Below are positions 45,155-53,475 of a stretch of DNA of 64,000 bases, in pieces (positions within the stretch are counted from its first letter, which is position 1; each line of letters begins with the position of its first letter). A program made the translations under genes and the position numbers. The notes under the pieces are model-generated. The model was not told the DNA's origin, ran no database searches, and worked only from the letters and a program-made list of their open reading frames with translations. Where the stretch lies: contig NZ_CP015423.1 of the NCBI RefSeq assembly GCF_001719045.1, positions 4,463,501 through 4,527,500 of the forward strand, written 5' to 3'. This DNA comes from Paenibacillus polymyxa (GTDB lineage: Bacteria; Bacillota; Bacilli; Paenibacillales; Paenibacillaceae).

Positions 45155-46021
45155 ATGAATATTTTTGAACGCGTTGCGGAGTACCGGGCGGAAAACAACC
45201 GTCTGGCCTGGAGCGGCACTTTTAGAGAGTATATTGAGATACTCAAGAAAGACCCGACGCCGGCGATGACAGCTCATGCACGGGTTTACAAGATGATTGA
45301 ATCTTTTGGTGTAGAAGAGGTTGGGGGACATAAGCGATACAAATTTTTTGAGCAGGAGATCTTTGGACTGGATCGAGCGCTGGAAAAATTGGTGGAGGAA
45401 TATTTCCATTCCTCAGCCAGGCGGCTCGATGTTCGCAAGCGTATCCTTCTTTTGATGGGACCCGTTAGTGGGGGGAAATCGACACTGGTCACGTTGCTAA
45501 AACGTGGTCTGGAGAAATTTTCAAGAACGGATCAGGGAGCCGTATACGCGATTGAAGGCTGCCCCATGCACGAGGACCCGCTGCATCTGATTCCCCATGA
45601 GCTGCGTCCCGATTTTGAAAAGGAGCTGGGTGTACGGATTGAAGGTAATCTCTGCCCATCCTGCCAGATGAGATTGCGCACGGAATTTGATGGTGATATT
45701 GAAAAGGTCCGCGTGGAGCGGGTATTTATATCGGAAGAAAACCGGATTGGTATTGGTACGTTCAGCCCTTCTGATCCGAAGTCACAGGATATTGCTGATT
45801 TGACGGGCAGCATCGACTTTTCCACGATTACAGAGTATGGTTCGGAATCCGATCCGCGTGCGTATCGGTTTGACGGAGAATTGAACAAAGCGAATCGTGG
45901 ACTGATGGAGTTTCAGGAAATGCTGAAATGCGATGAGAAGTTTTTGTGGAATTTGCTTTCTCTGACCCAAGAGGGAAATTTTAAGGCTGGGCGGTTTGCG
46001 CTCATCAGTGCAGATGAATAG
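45155..46021 (+). CDS. prkA: PrkA serine kinase, 5' fragment cut by prophage
   Basis: 288 residues; complete PrkA has about 631. The AAA+ part is intact up to residue 288: Walker A GPVSGGKST (102-110), GCPMHEDPLHLIPHE, NLCPSCQMRL, GTFSPSDPKSQDIADLTGS, and EFQEMLKCDEKFLWNLLSLTQ. In intact PrkA the text continues ISADE-LIVAHTNE; here it stops right after ISADE because the prophage is inserted. The kinase C-terminal half must lie at the other end of the prophage. Start: ATG at 45155 with GGGAGG 8 nt upstream; the reading from 45041 has no site. PrkA is an AAA+ protein linked to sporulation in Bacillus. No clear promoter was found in 44872-45154. Confidence 0.92.
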   Translation: MNIFERVAEYRAENNRLAWSGTFREYIEILKKDPTPAMTAHARVYKMIESFGVEEVGGHKRYKFFEQEIFGLDRALEKLVEEYFHSSARRLDVRKRILLLMGPVSGGKSTLVTLLKRGLEKFSRTDQGAVYAIEGCPMHEDPLHLIPHELRPDFEKELGVRIEGNLCPSCQMRLRTEFDGDIEKVRVERVFISEENRIGIGTFSPSDPKSQDIADLTGSIDFSTITEYGSESDPRAYRFDGELNKANRGLMEFQEMLKCDEKFLWNLLSLTQEGNFKAGRFALISADE

Positions 46022-46030
46022 GTTATTTAC
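46005..46030. other. Left attachment junction (attL) in prkA
   Basis: prkA homology stops after GCAGATGAA (46010-46018), and the next codon is TAG. The integrase gene ends at 46023 on the other strand. The core of attB must fall within or just before these bases; its exact dinucleotide cannot be read without attR. Confidence 0.7.
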
Positions 46031-47672
46031 TCATAAGACTAAAGAAATCACGCGCAACCAAACCTGGCCTTAAAACTGGGTACAATACATATTTAGCCGG
46101 AATACGGCCCCGACCTCGTTCCGTTAATTCCACAATAACACGATCAAAGACACTTCTCAGTATTTTATTACGATCCGATTTATCTTCTGCTGCTTGGTAC
46201 GCCTCAAGAACAGATGTTAGATTATTTTTTACCACATCAATATCAATTTCATTCTTCTTCTCTGGAAGTTGTCTGTTTGCTTCTTCTTCTAAAATGGCCA
46301 GCTCCTGCAACTCCGAATCAATCTCCGCTTTTCTTTCGTCAAACATTTCATCCGTATACTTACCAGTTTCATATTTTTCGTATATGAATCTCATGCGATT
46401 TTTCAGTTCTTTACTCCGCTGCTCAATGTATGCAGATATGTCTTCTTGGCGGTTGTCCTTTTGTTCTACGGCAATAATTAAATTAAGCTGTTCCTGTAAG
46501 ATGTCCTTATCTAAATTTGAAAAGTGCCGCAAAACTTCTAATAAGTCTTCTTCCACAGACCTGTATTTTATAAATGTGCATCCAGCAGAAGTACACCATA
46601 AAAATTCTTTATGATATTTACTCACAGCTCCAGATTTTGTTTTATAGTTTTGAACGCTATATTGCCGAACCATTCTCCGGCCGCATTTACGACACACACA
46701 TAGGCCAGCAAGTTCACAAGGGGAAAAATCCATCTTGTTACGCGGTTTATGAGCAGAGTCAAGCAATTTCCCCTGAGCTTTTTCCCAAGTGATAGGGTCA
46801 ATGATTGCTGGGAATGCATCCGGCACAATAATATGTTCTTCTTCCGGGCGCTTAACAACTTTTCCATTCACTCTCTGAGTAGTGCGAAATCTCATAGTAC
46901 CTTTATAACGTTCGCTACTTATTAACTGTTGTAGTTGATGTGGATGCCACTCTTTTTTTCCTTTTGGTGTCCGTATCAATGTCTTTTTGCTGATATATGT
47001 AGCCAAAGCCCGGAAACTAACATCACGTCTTGTTCCGTCAGGTTGAGGCACACCATTTACATAATAATCAAATATCATACGTACAATACTAGCTTCATTT
47101 TCATTTATGGTGAGCTTTTTTGTGTCCTTGTTGTAATCGAACCCAAAAGGAGCAGGGCCAGCAACCCAGCGGCCTGCTATCGCATTATTCACCCGGCCCC
47201 CAAAAAGTCTTTCTCTTGTCGTCTCAAATTCTTCACGCGACATGAACAATTCAAAACGTATTTGCCGCAGATCGGAAGGGTTACGAGGATCATATAATTT
47301 GTAAGGGGTAAGAATAAAGATTCTGTTTTCAACTATCAAATCATAGATAACACCCATATCAGTATAAGAGCCACGGCCCATGCGCGAAATCTCTTTAACT
47401 GCAATAGCCTGATATTTTTTTATGCGAAGATCATCTATGACACCTTGAAAAACTGGTCGTGTTGATATTTTGTCGCCGGAACCAACTTCGGGACGCTGGT
47501 CATACGGAATCCCCAAGGGTTCAAGAACTCTATCCATTAATTCTTTTTGGGCTTTTAGAACGTCCTCGCCAGTTCTCCTCTCATGTTCTTCATCGGCACG
47601 AGATTTACGTAGATAGTTTATGATGCTTTCAATTCCTAGACTTAATAAAAAATCTGAGCTTACAGGAGCCAT
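46023..47672 (-). CDS. int: Large serine integrase
   Basis: 549 residues. The N-terminal resolvase domain (residues 1-165) has the catalytic serine as Ser24 in YLRKSRADEE, plus the arginines in RPEVGSGDKISTRP and VKEISRMGRGSY. Then comes the recombinase domain (about 190-290), a zinc ribbon (CVCRKCGRRM, CTSAGC around 340-385) and a coiled-coil C-terminal region. Such enzymes join attP to attB without host factors and need a small directionality factor to excise. The start is the ATG at 47672 (AAAGGAT 8 nt upstream), not the TTG at 47678. It is convergent with prkA, ending 1 bp past its stop. Confidence 0.95.
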   Translation of the reverse strand: MAPVSSDFLLSLGIESIINYLRKSRADEEHERRTGEDVLKAQKELMDRVLEPLGIPYDQRPEVGSGDKISTRPVFQGVIDDLRIKKYQAIAVKEISRMGRGSYTDMGVIYDLIVENRIFILTPYKLYDPRNPSDLRQIRFELFMSREEFETTRERLFGGRVNNAIAGRWVAGPAPFGFDYNKDTKKLTINENEASIVRMIFDYYVNGVPQPDGTRRDVSFRALATYISKKTLIRTPKGKKEWHPHQLQQLISSERYKGTMRFRTTQRVNGKVVKRPEEEHIIVPDAFPAIIDPITWEKAQGKLLDSAHKPRNKMDFSPCELAGLCVCRKCGRRMVRQYSVQNYKTKSGAVSKYHKEFLWCTSAGCTFIKYRSVEEDLLEVLRHFSNLDKDILQEQLNLIIAVEQKDNRQEDISAYIEQRSKELKNRMRFIYEKYETGKYTDEMFDERKAEIDSELQELAILEEEANRQLPEKKNEIDIDVVKNNLTSVLEAYQAAEDKSDRNKILRSVFDRVIVELTERGRGRIPAKYVLYPVLRPGLVARDFFSLMSK

Positions 47673-47881
47673 GTACAAACATCCTTTGGTTTTTATTTTG
47701 GTATGTGTAATGTATTATATCCCAACCAAATAAACAAAAGAACGAAAACTTTAGAATAATAATAGAAAAATGATAGAAGATAGTTATCACACTTTTGATT
47801 TTTGATCTGATATATTTATAACATTGAGACTTGGTGAATAGGAAACTTTTCCTTAGCTTCACCAATCCATAAGCAAGCATG

Positions 47882-47905
47882 AGGGGAACGAAAATTCGTT
47901 CTCCT
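47882..47905 (+). terminator. Hairpin with T-run before the small gene
   Basis: AGGGGAACGAA / TTCGTTCTCCT stem with tiny loop, followed by TTTTTG, 30 bp before a gene start. It may be a terminator/attenuator for the small gene, since nothing to its left is read in this direction. The AT-rich stretch 47688-47881 holds no gene. Confidence 0.55.
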
Positions 47906-47937
47906 TTTTGCTATGCCAAAACAAGGAGGAAAATAGT

Positions 47938-48195
47938 ATGTCTGTAAAACCACGTTTCGCATTTCTCAGCTCTGACGGTATCTTGCATTTGCATGATGAA
48001 GAACATGCAGCTCAACACGGCAAGCACGTACAAACATCCCTGACGGACGACGAAAGCGGATTTCCGGTGATTGAGAGCCAAGGCGTTGTTTACTATGCCT
48101 ACGAGGATAAAGCCTATATCAACGGCAACAAATCGGACGGTAAGCTTATTGCCACGCCGCCAGTGCTCAAGCAGCTTGCAGCAGAGCTATTGTGA
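47938..48195 (+). CDS. Small protein of unknown function next to integrase
   Basis: 85 residues, acidic, soluble, with no membrane segment and no known motif. Contains a repeated His stretch (ILHLHDEEHAAQHGKHV) and ends in PVLKQLAAELL. The ATG at 47938 is 8 nt after AAGGAGG, a very strong site. It is divergent from the integrase gene and convergent with hicB. Because large serine integrases need a small directionality factor and this is the only small gene beside the integrase, it is a candidate; nothing in the sequence proves it. Confidence 0.6.
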   Translation: MSVKPRFAFLSSDGILHLHDEEHAAQHGKHVQTSLTDDESGFPVIESQGVVYYAYEDKAYINGNKSDGKLIATPPVLKQLAAELL

Positions 48196-48216
48196 TAACT
48201 TCCCAGGATGGGATGC

Positions 48217-48245
48217 AGAAAAAGGCGCCCGCAATGGACGCCTTA
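48217..48245. terminator. Terminator between the small gene and hicB
   Basis: AAGGCG / CGCCTT stem with an A5 run on one side, giving a T-run for hicB transcription; shared by two convergent genes. Confidence 0.6.
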
Positions 48246-48268
48246 ATTCATTTTATTTCACTCTTTAG

Positions 48269-48676
48269 TTACTTTTGCTTAATACCCAAAGCATCTTTTA
48301 CAGAAGTCTGAAGTAATTGAGAAAAGTTTAAGCCTGCATCCTTCCCGGCATCACGTAGCCATTGAGGTGCAGTGCAATTGATGGTCACAGATTTATTCAT
48401 TGCTGCATCCCGGTAAGGAGGCAAGAAAACTTCAACGTATACAATCCGGTCACTGGCATCGTTTAACTCAATGCTGGCCGGATCAGACGGTGATGGAATT
48501 GCCATATTATTATCTTCAAGCTCTAGTATACGATCAACTAACATGTTTTTAGCATCAACAACAGCCGTTGGAATATCAGGGGCAAGAACGGCCGTTCCGG
48601 GAATATCCGGGAAGTACAGTCCTATACCATCATCTGCTTTTTCAATGACAGCAGGATAAACATAGGTGTTTTTCAA
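48269..48676 (-). CDS. hicB: HicB-type antitoxin
   Basis: 135 residues. The N-terminal HicB fold (VYPAVIEKADDGIGLYFPDIPGTAVLA) is followed by a C-terminal ribbon-helix-helix-like part (KSVTINCTAPQWLRDAGKDA, then NFSQLLQTSVKDALGI) expected to bind DNA. HicB neutralises HicA and represses the operon. It starts at a TTG (48676) with AAAGGAG 9 nt upstream. It lies 144 bp after hicA on the same strand, a gap carrying two palindromes that look like operators. Confidence 0.82.
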   Translation of the reverse strand: MKNTYVYPAVIEKADDGIGLYFPDIPGTAVLAPDIPTAVVDAKNMLVDRILELEDNNMAIPSPSDPASIELNDASDRIVYVEVFLPPYRDAAMNKSVTINCTAPQWLRDAGKDAGLNFSQLLQTSVKDALGIKQK

Positions 48677-48698
48677 TTTATCTCACTCCTTTTGTTTT

Positions 48699-48750
48699 TG
48701 AGACATATGTCTCAATTAAAGACTAAATTTTTTTGAACCATATGGTTCAA
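48699..48750 (-). promoter_or_regulatory. Pair of CATATG-centred operators in front of hicB
   Basis: Two perfect palindromes: TGAGACATATGTCTCA (48699-48714) and TTGAACCATATGGTTCAA (48733-48750), centres 35 bp apart. On the minus strand TTGAAC at 48750 and TTTAGT at 48727, 17 bp apart, form a possible promoter for hicB, so one palindrome covers its -35 and the other the start point. Likely HicB operators. Confidence 0.6.
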
Positions 48751-48804
48751 TAATTGGGGTGAAAAATTCACCTGCTTATGAGCCTTACTGGAGGTAAGCG
48801 TTTA

Positions 48805-48845
48805 GGGAGAAGCGCAGGGGTTAAAAGATAACCCCTGTTGTCTTC
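48805..48845 (-). other. Long stem-loop over the hicA stop codon
   Basis: A perfect 8-bp stem CAGGGGTT / AACCCCTG (48815-48837) with an outer GAGAAG / CTTCTC pairing covers the hicA stop codon. No T-run follows, so it is not a standard terminator; it could limit read-through to hicB or protect the mRNA. Confidence 0.45.
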
Positions 48846-49036
48846 TCGATGCTCTTGAGTGTACCAATCGGAATGGTGGCTCCTTCATTGTGGAAACTGA
48901 TATCCGCATAGCGTGTTGGATCATCTTTATGTTTCCACCGCTTATGACTACCGCCGCCAGTGTGTGAAGGTGAAGGCCTAAACCCTTCTCTTCTCAACCG
49001 TTTGACTAACTCTCTTACTGTTATTTGTTTCGGCAT
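48821..49036 (-). CDS. hicA: HicA-type mRNA interferase toxin
   Basis: 71 residues, the HicA/YcfA double-stranded RNA-binding-like fold: TVRELVKRLRREGFR, the catalytic His in GGSHKRWKH, and IPIGTLKSIEKTTGV. HicA cuts mRNA and stops growth until HicB binds it. The ATG has AAAGGAGG 7 nt upstream. It is the first gene of the operon, with a near-perfect promoter described below. In this prophage it may act in maintenance or in phage exclusion. Confidence 0.85.
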   Translation of the reverse strand: MPKQITVRELVKRLRREGFRPSPSHTGGGSHKRWKHKDDPTRYADISFHNEGATIPIGTLKSIEKTTGVIF

Positions 49037-49060
49037 CGCTTACCTCCTTTCTATACTCTT

Positions 49061-49089
49061 ATTATAACACGTGTTATCATGCGCGTCAA
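49061..49089 (-). promoter_or_regulatory. hicA promoter with palindromic operator
   Basis: On the minus strand TTGACG (49089-49084), exactly 17 bp, TATAAT (49066-49061). The perfect palindrome ATAACACGTGTTAT (49064-49077) overlaps the -10 and spacer. A repressor bound here would block hicAB. ATGCGC/ATGCGT repeats fill the other side, towards the HNH gene. Confidence 0.7.
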
Positions 49090-49136
49090 TACATTATGCG
49101 CATTATTATGCGTATTAATTTGAAGGAGATAGAAGC

Positions 49137-49466
49137 ATGACCAACCCATTCTATAAATCAAAACGTTGGAAGCGAAAGCGCGCTGCTATCCTGCGGCGTG
49201 ATAAATACATGTGCCAAGAAAGCAAAAGGTTTGGAAAATCTGAATCGGCTGTCACGGTACATCACATCTATCCGCTGGAGCATTATCCAGAGCTTGCGCT
49301 AAAGGATTGGAACTTAGTATCACTATCGGACAAGCAACATAACGCGATGCATGATAGGCAATCGCATGAGCTTACAGAGTTGGGCAAAGCATGGCAGGCA
49401 AGGGTAAGGGAACACTTCGATAGAGAGCAAGGAAATGAATTTTCTCTAAGCGAACTGAGCGAATAA
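49137..49466 (+). CDS. HNH endonuclease, packaging-associated
   Basis: 109 residues. The HNH motif (CQESK... TVHHIYPLEHYPELALKDWNLVSLSDKQHNAMHD) is complete. HNH proteins directly before the terminase genes help cut the cos site in HK97-like phages, so this is a packaging partner rather than a free homing nuclease. The start has GAAGGAG 10 nt upstream. Divergent from hicA. Confidence 0.9.
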   Translation: MTNPFYKSKRWKRKRAAILRRDKYMCQESKRFGKSESAVTVHHIYPLEHYPELALKDWNLVSLSDKQHNAMHDRQSHELTELGKAWQARVREHFDREQGNEFSLSELSE

Positions 49467-49629
49467 ATTTGAAATTATTTTTTGAAAAAATATTTTTTAG
49501 AAAGCCCCCCCTTTTTATTTTTAAAAAAATTTTATCTGGGGACCGGGCAGGGGAGCCTTTTCCAATAGAGCGGGGTCCCAAAAACTTTTTTCGGCCTAAA
49601 AATATACAGTAAATGGGAGGTGAAGGCAT
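49467..49629 (+). other. Possible cos region
   Basis: This 163-bp gap between HNH and terminase small subunit, where cos sites of related phages lie, contains a C7 run and GC-rich GGGGACCGGGCAGGGGAGCC (49538-49557), with GGGACC/GGTCCC in inverted order. The exact ends cannot be called from sequence. Confidence 0.35.
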
Positions 49630-49980
49630 GTGGCGAAGTCACCAACAAAGGAGACGATCAAGCGGGCAACTGTGGCGGATATGAAAGCACTTGGTATTCA
49701 TAAACCGCAGTACAATAGGATAATTGACATTTACGCGGAACTGGTTTTTCAGTACAACACGCTGACCAAAGAGTTCGAAGAAGGTGGTTACCAGTATGAG
49801 GTAAGTACCGATCAGGGAGGCGCAAAAAAAAGCCCAATTCTTGCATCTCTTGAAACGTTGCGTAAGGACATTTTGGCATACTCCGACCGCCTCTGTCTGA
49901 ATCCGAAGTCCCTTGAGACTGTGACGGTTGAAACGAAAGGGAAATCCGCTCTTGCGGCTGCATTAAGTGAGCTTTCATGA
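49630..49980 (+). CDS. terS: Phage terminase small subunit (P27 type)
   Basis: 116 residues. The helix-turn-helix-containing P27 fold is indicated by [20 protein letters not shown], then a long helix and [23 protein letters not shown]. It binds the packaging start site and recruits the large subunit. It starts at a GTG with GGGAGGTG 7 nt upstream and overlaps the large subunit by 4 bp. Confidence 0.85.
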   Translation: MAKSPTKETIKRATVADMKALGIHKPQYNRIIDIYAELVFQYNTLTKEFEEGGYQYEVSTDQGGAKKSPILASLETLRKDILAYSDRLCLNPKSLETVTVETKGKSALAAALSELS

Positions 49981-51704
49981 ACAAATTTAAGAATTATGAT
50001 TTGGTTATGGAGTATGCCAACAGTATCATTGAGGGTAGAAAGATTGCGGGGAAAGAGATTGTCCAGGGCTGTGAACGATTCATGCGCGATCTGGAAAACC
50101 CGGAATACACATTTGACCCTAAAGACGCTGAATTTGTCATTGGGATCATAGAAAAAACGTTCGTTCATGATGTGGGGGAACGATTAGACGGCACTCCATT
50201 AAGTGGGGAGCCTTTTTTATTAGAACCGTGGCAAAAGTTTATCATTTACAATCTGCTGGGGTTCTATCATAGGGGCAGCATCCTGCGAAGGTACAAAGAA
50301 GCCTTTATTTTCATTCCTCGTAAAAACGGAAAGACGCGGTTTGTGGCTGCATTGTCTTGGGCACTGGCATTACTGAATCGACGTTCCGGTTCAAAGATTT
50401 ACATTGTCGGCGCTGCGCTTGAGCAGTCGTTACAAAGTTTCAATTTTATCAATTACAACCTAGACAAAATGGGCGAAAAAGAAAATTTCCGCGTTCTGGA
50501 CAATAACCAAGAGCATAGCATAAGCGGCGATTTAGGCGATGGTACTCTGTACATTAAGGCATTAGCCGCTAACCCGGATAAGCAGGATTCTTTAATTTGT
50601 AATATCGCCATTGCTGACGAGCTACACGCTTACACCAAGCCGAAGCAATATAACATCATCAAAGAAGCCATGAAGCCGTATTCCAACAAGTTAATGATCG
50701 GTATTACCACTGCTGGCGATAACATGACAACCTTCTGTTATCAGCGTTTGCAGCTTTGCAAAAAGATACTGGATCAGACGGTACAGGATGAGACATATTT
50801 TGTGTTTATTGCTAAGGCGGACGAAGACCCGGATACAGGTGAGGTTGATTACACTGACCCGGTGCAACATGAAAAAGCGAATCCGAATTATGGCATAACC
50901 ATTCGTCCAGACGACATCCTTAATGATGCTCTGCAAGCCCAAAATGATCCACAGCAACGTAAAGACTTCTTTTCCAAGTCATTGAACGTGTACACCGCCG
51001 CAATGCGGGCTTACTTCAATTTGGACGAATTTAAAGCGTCTGACCGTAAATATAAATGGACACTTGAGGAATTGGCGAAGCTTCCTATTGACTGGTATGG
51101 CGGGGCTGATTTGTCTAAGCTGCATGACCTGACAGCATCGGCACTGTATGGTAGCTATGGGGAAATAGATATTGTGGTTTCACATGCTTGGTTCCCTGTG
51201 GTAGCCGCAGCCAAGAAAGCGGAGGAAGACAACATTCCGCTATTCGGCTGGAAGGAAGATGGCTGGCTGGATATGTGCAATAGTCCTGTAGTCAATTACG
51301 CAGATATTGTGAACTGGTTTGTCAAAATGAAGAAGATGGGCTTCAAGATTAAACAGGTGGGTTTTGACCGGAAATTCAGTCGAGAGTTTTATTTGAACAT
51401 GAAGCGGTCTGGTTTTTCCATGATTGACGAGCCTCAATATTTCTGGCGTAAATCTCAGGGGTTCAGACGTATTGAACAAAAAACGAAGGAAGGAAAATTT
51501 TATTACCTTCATTCGCAGGCATATGAATATTGTGTGCAGAACGTTAGCGCCATAGAAAAGACGGATGACATGATTCAATACGAAAAGGTGAACCCTCAGC
51601 AGCGCATAGATATATTCGATGCGTCTGTTTTTGCATGTGTAAGGAAGCTTGAAAATATGGAGAAGTCCACAAGCGCGGCAAAATGGCTTAATGGAGGTGG
51701 GTGA
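49977..51704 (+). CDS. terL: Phage terminase large subunit
   Basis: 575 residues: ATPase domain with Walker A-like PRKNGKTRF near residue 113, Walker B-like [10 protein letters not shown] near 212, then a nuclease domain with acid residues ([13 protein letters not shown] near 375 and [13 protein letters not shown] near the end). It powers DNA entry into the head and cuts the concatemer. The length and spacing of the motifs fit the HK97/Terminase_1 class. The gene is translationally coupled to terS (ATGA overlap) and runs 1 bp into the portal start region. Confidence 0.94.
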   Translation: MNKFKNYDLVMEYANSIIEGRKIAGKEIVQGCERFMRDLENPEYTFDPKDAEFVIGIIEKTFVHDVGERLDGTPLSGEPFLLEPWQKFIIYNLLGFYHRGSILRRYKEAFIFIPRKNGKTRFVAALSWALALLNRRSGSKIYIVGAALEQSLQSFNFINYNLDKMGEKENFRVLDNNQEHSISGDLGDGTLYIKALAANPDKQDSLICNIAIADELHAYTKPKQYNIIKEAMKPYSNKLMIGITTAGDNMTTFCYQRLQLCKKILDQTVQDETYFVFIAKADEDPDTGEVDYTDPVQHEKANPNYGITIRPDDILNDALQAQNDPQQRKDFFSKSLNVYTAAMRAYFNLDEFKASDRKYKWTLEELAKLPIDWYGGADLSKLHDLTASALYGSYGEIDIVVSHAWFPVVAAAKKAEEDNIPLFGWKEDGWLDMCNSPVVNYADIVNWFVKMKKMGFKIKQVGFDRKFSREFYLNMKRSGFSMIDEPQYFWRKSQGFRRIEQKTKEGKFYYLHSQAYEYCVQNVSAIEKTDDMIQYEKVNPQQRIDIFDASVFACVRKLENMEKSTSAAKWLNGGG

Positions 51705-51705
51705 T

Positions 51706-52908
51706 TTGGGGCTTAGAGATTGGATGCGTAAGAAACGTGACACACGGGCTGCACCGGAAAACAGTATTGGTTATTTCCTGACACAAGACGCGTACGACAC
51801 ATTGTGTGTACCTGGTTATACAAGGCTGTCCGATAATCCTGAAGTGAAGATGGCTGTTCATAAGATTGCTGACTTGATCAGCAGCATGACAATTCACCTG
51901 ATGCAGAACACGAGTGACGGGGATATTCGCGTTAAGAATGAGCTTTCTCGCAAGCTGGACGTTAATCCTTACAGCCTCATGACGCGTAAGGCATGGATAT
52001 ACAACATCGTTCAAAACCTATTGCTTTCGGGCGAGGGGAATAGTGTAGTATATCCCAAAATATCAAATGGTTTGATAGTCGATTTAATCCCACTCAAACC
52101 GTCCAGCGTCAGCTTTATGGAGACATTGGACGCATATCAAATTTTGTATAAAGGAAATACCTATCAGCATGATGAGGTACTTCACTTTATCATAAACCCC
52201 GATCCTGAACGGCCGTGGAAAGGGCAGGGGTACCGGACTGTACTCAAGGATATTATTCATAATCTCAAGCAGGCTACGGCGACCAAGAAGGGGTTTATGT
52301 CCGGTAAGTATATGCCCTCACTCATTATTAAGGTTGACGCGAATACGGCGGAACTGAGCAGCGAGGAGGGCCGTGAAAAGGTATTTGATATGTACTTGAA
52401 ACGGTCTGAGGCAGGGCAACCATGGATCATTCCAGCAGAAATGATTGACGTGGAGCAGGTCAAGCCCCTGAGCCTGAACGATTTGGCAATAAACGATTCG
52501 GTACAACTGGATAAACGGACAGTGGCGGGCATCTTCGGAGTGCCGGCTTTTTTTGTTGGCGTGGGTGACTTCCGGAAGGATGAATATAACAGCTTCATCA
52601 ATACGACGATTCTGCCGATGGCTACCGGACTTGTCCAAGAATTGACCCGCAAGCTGCTTTACAGCCCGGATTTATATTTCAAGTTTAATCCCCGTAGCCT
52701 TTACGCTTATGACCTCAAAGAGCTGGCAGATGTCGGAAGTAATCTTTTTGTTCGCAGCCTCATGCTGGGGAACGAGGTCCGGGACTGGATCGGTTTATCG
52801 CCGCTTGAAGGATTGAACGAACGCATCATTTTAGAAAATTATATCCCTGCTGGAATGATTGGTGATCAGAAAAAGTTAAACCAGGGGGGAGGTGAGGATG
52901 ATGGATAG
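51706..52908 (+). CDS. Phage portal protein (HK97 family)
   Basis: 400 residues. It has the marks of the Phage_portal family ([55 protein letters not shown]). It forms the dodecameric ring through which DNA passes. The start is a TTG at 51706, 6 nt after GGAGGTG; the ATG at 51691 would put that site inside. It overlaps the protease gene by 8 bp. Confidence 0.92.
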   Translation: MGLRDWMRKKRDTRAAPENSIGYFLTQDAYDTLCVPGYTRLSDNPEVKMAVHKIADLISSMTIHLMQNTSDGDIRVKNELSRKLDVNPYSLMTRKAWIYNIVQNLLLSGEGNSVVYPKISNGLIVDLIPLKPSSVSFMETLDAYQILYKGNTYQHDEVLHFIINPDPERPWKGQGYRTVLKDIIHNLKQATATKKGFMSGKYMPSLIIKVDANTAELSSEEGREKVFDMYLKRSEAGQPWIIPAEMIDVEQVKPLSLNDLAINDSVQLDKRTVAGIFGVPAFFVGVGDFRKDEYNSFINTTILPMATGLVQELTRKLLYSPDLYFKFNPRSLYAYDLKELADVGSNLFVRSLMLGNEVRDWIGLSPLEGLNERIILENYIPAGMIGDQKKLNQGGGEDDG

Positions 52909-53473
52909 AAGCCAGAAGGTTGTACGCAGCCTGCACACGGAGTTAAAGACCCGATCTGAACAGGATGGACAGGACATGTTCATTGAAGGCTATTTTGCTG
53001 TGTTCAATCGTCAAACGGAGCTGTGGCCCGGAGCATTTGAAGAATTGGCCCCTGAAGCTTTTAATACCACGCTGGGGAACGATGTACGGGCGCTCATTAA
53101 CCATGACACAACGCTGGTACTTGGTAGGAATAAATCTGGCACACTGGAGCTTAAAGCCGATTCTCATGGCCTGTGGGGGCGTGTGAAGGTGAATCCGAAC
53201 GATAGTGACGCAGTGAACATGTACGAGCGCGTCAAGCGCGGAGACGTGGACCAGTGTTCCTTTGGCTTCAACATTTTGAAAGAGGACACGGATTGGCGAG
53301 ACGATGGAACTGTTAAATGGACCATTCGAGAAGTTGACCTTCACGAAGTTTCCGTTTGCACCTTCCCCGCTTATTCAGATACGGGAGTACAAGCGCGAAA
53401 ATCTGAGGTTGAGCAGCACCGGGAGCGACAGCTCCAGCAACGAAAACACCAATTGAAAGCGAGGCTGAAATAA
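52901..53473 (+). CDS. HK97-family prohead protease
   Basis: 190 residues. The catalytic His in [14 protein letters not shown] and Ser in DQCSFGFNI match the HK97 prohead protease (S78) family; [18 protein letters not shown] is also typical. It cleaves the scaffold part of the capsid protein. ATG at 52901 (or 52898) follows GGGGGAGG by about 8 nt. Confidence 0.92.
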   Translation: MDRSQKVVRSLHTELKTRSEQDGQDMFIEGYFAVFNRQTELWPGAFEELAPEAFNTTLGNDVRALINHDTTLVLGRNKSGTLELKADSHGLWGRVKVNPNDSDAVNMYERVKRGDVDQCSFGFNILKEDTDWRDDGTVKWTIREVDLHEVSVCTFPAYSDTGVQARKSEVEQHRERQLQQRKHQLKARLK

Positions 53474-53475
53474 TA

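Noticed and set aside
46019..46021. prkA stop as a sequencing error or plain mutation
   Set aside because: The homology stops exactly here and the integrase gene starts 1 bp later; this is an insertion junction.
47908..47937. Earlier start of the small gene
   Set aside because: It would begin just behind the hairpin T-run and put the strong AAGGAGG inside the gene.
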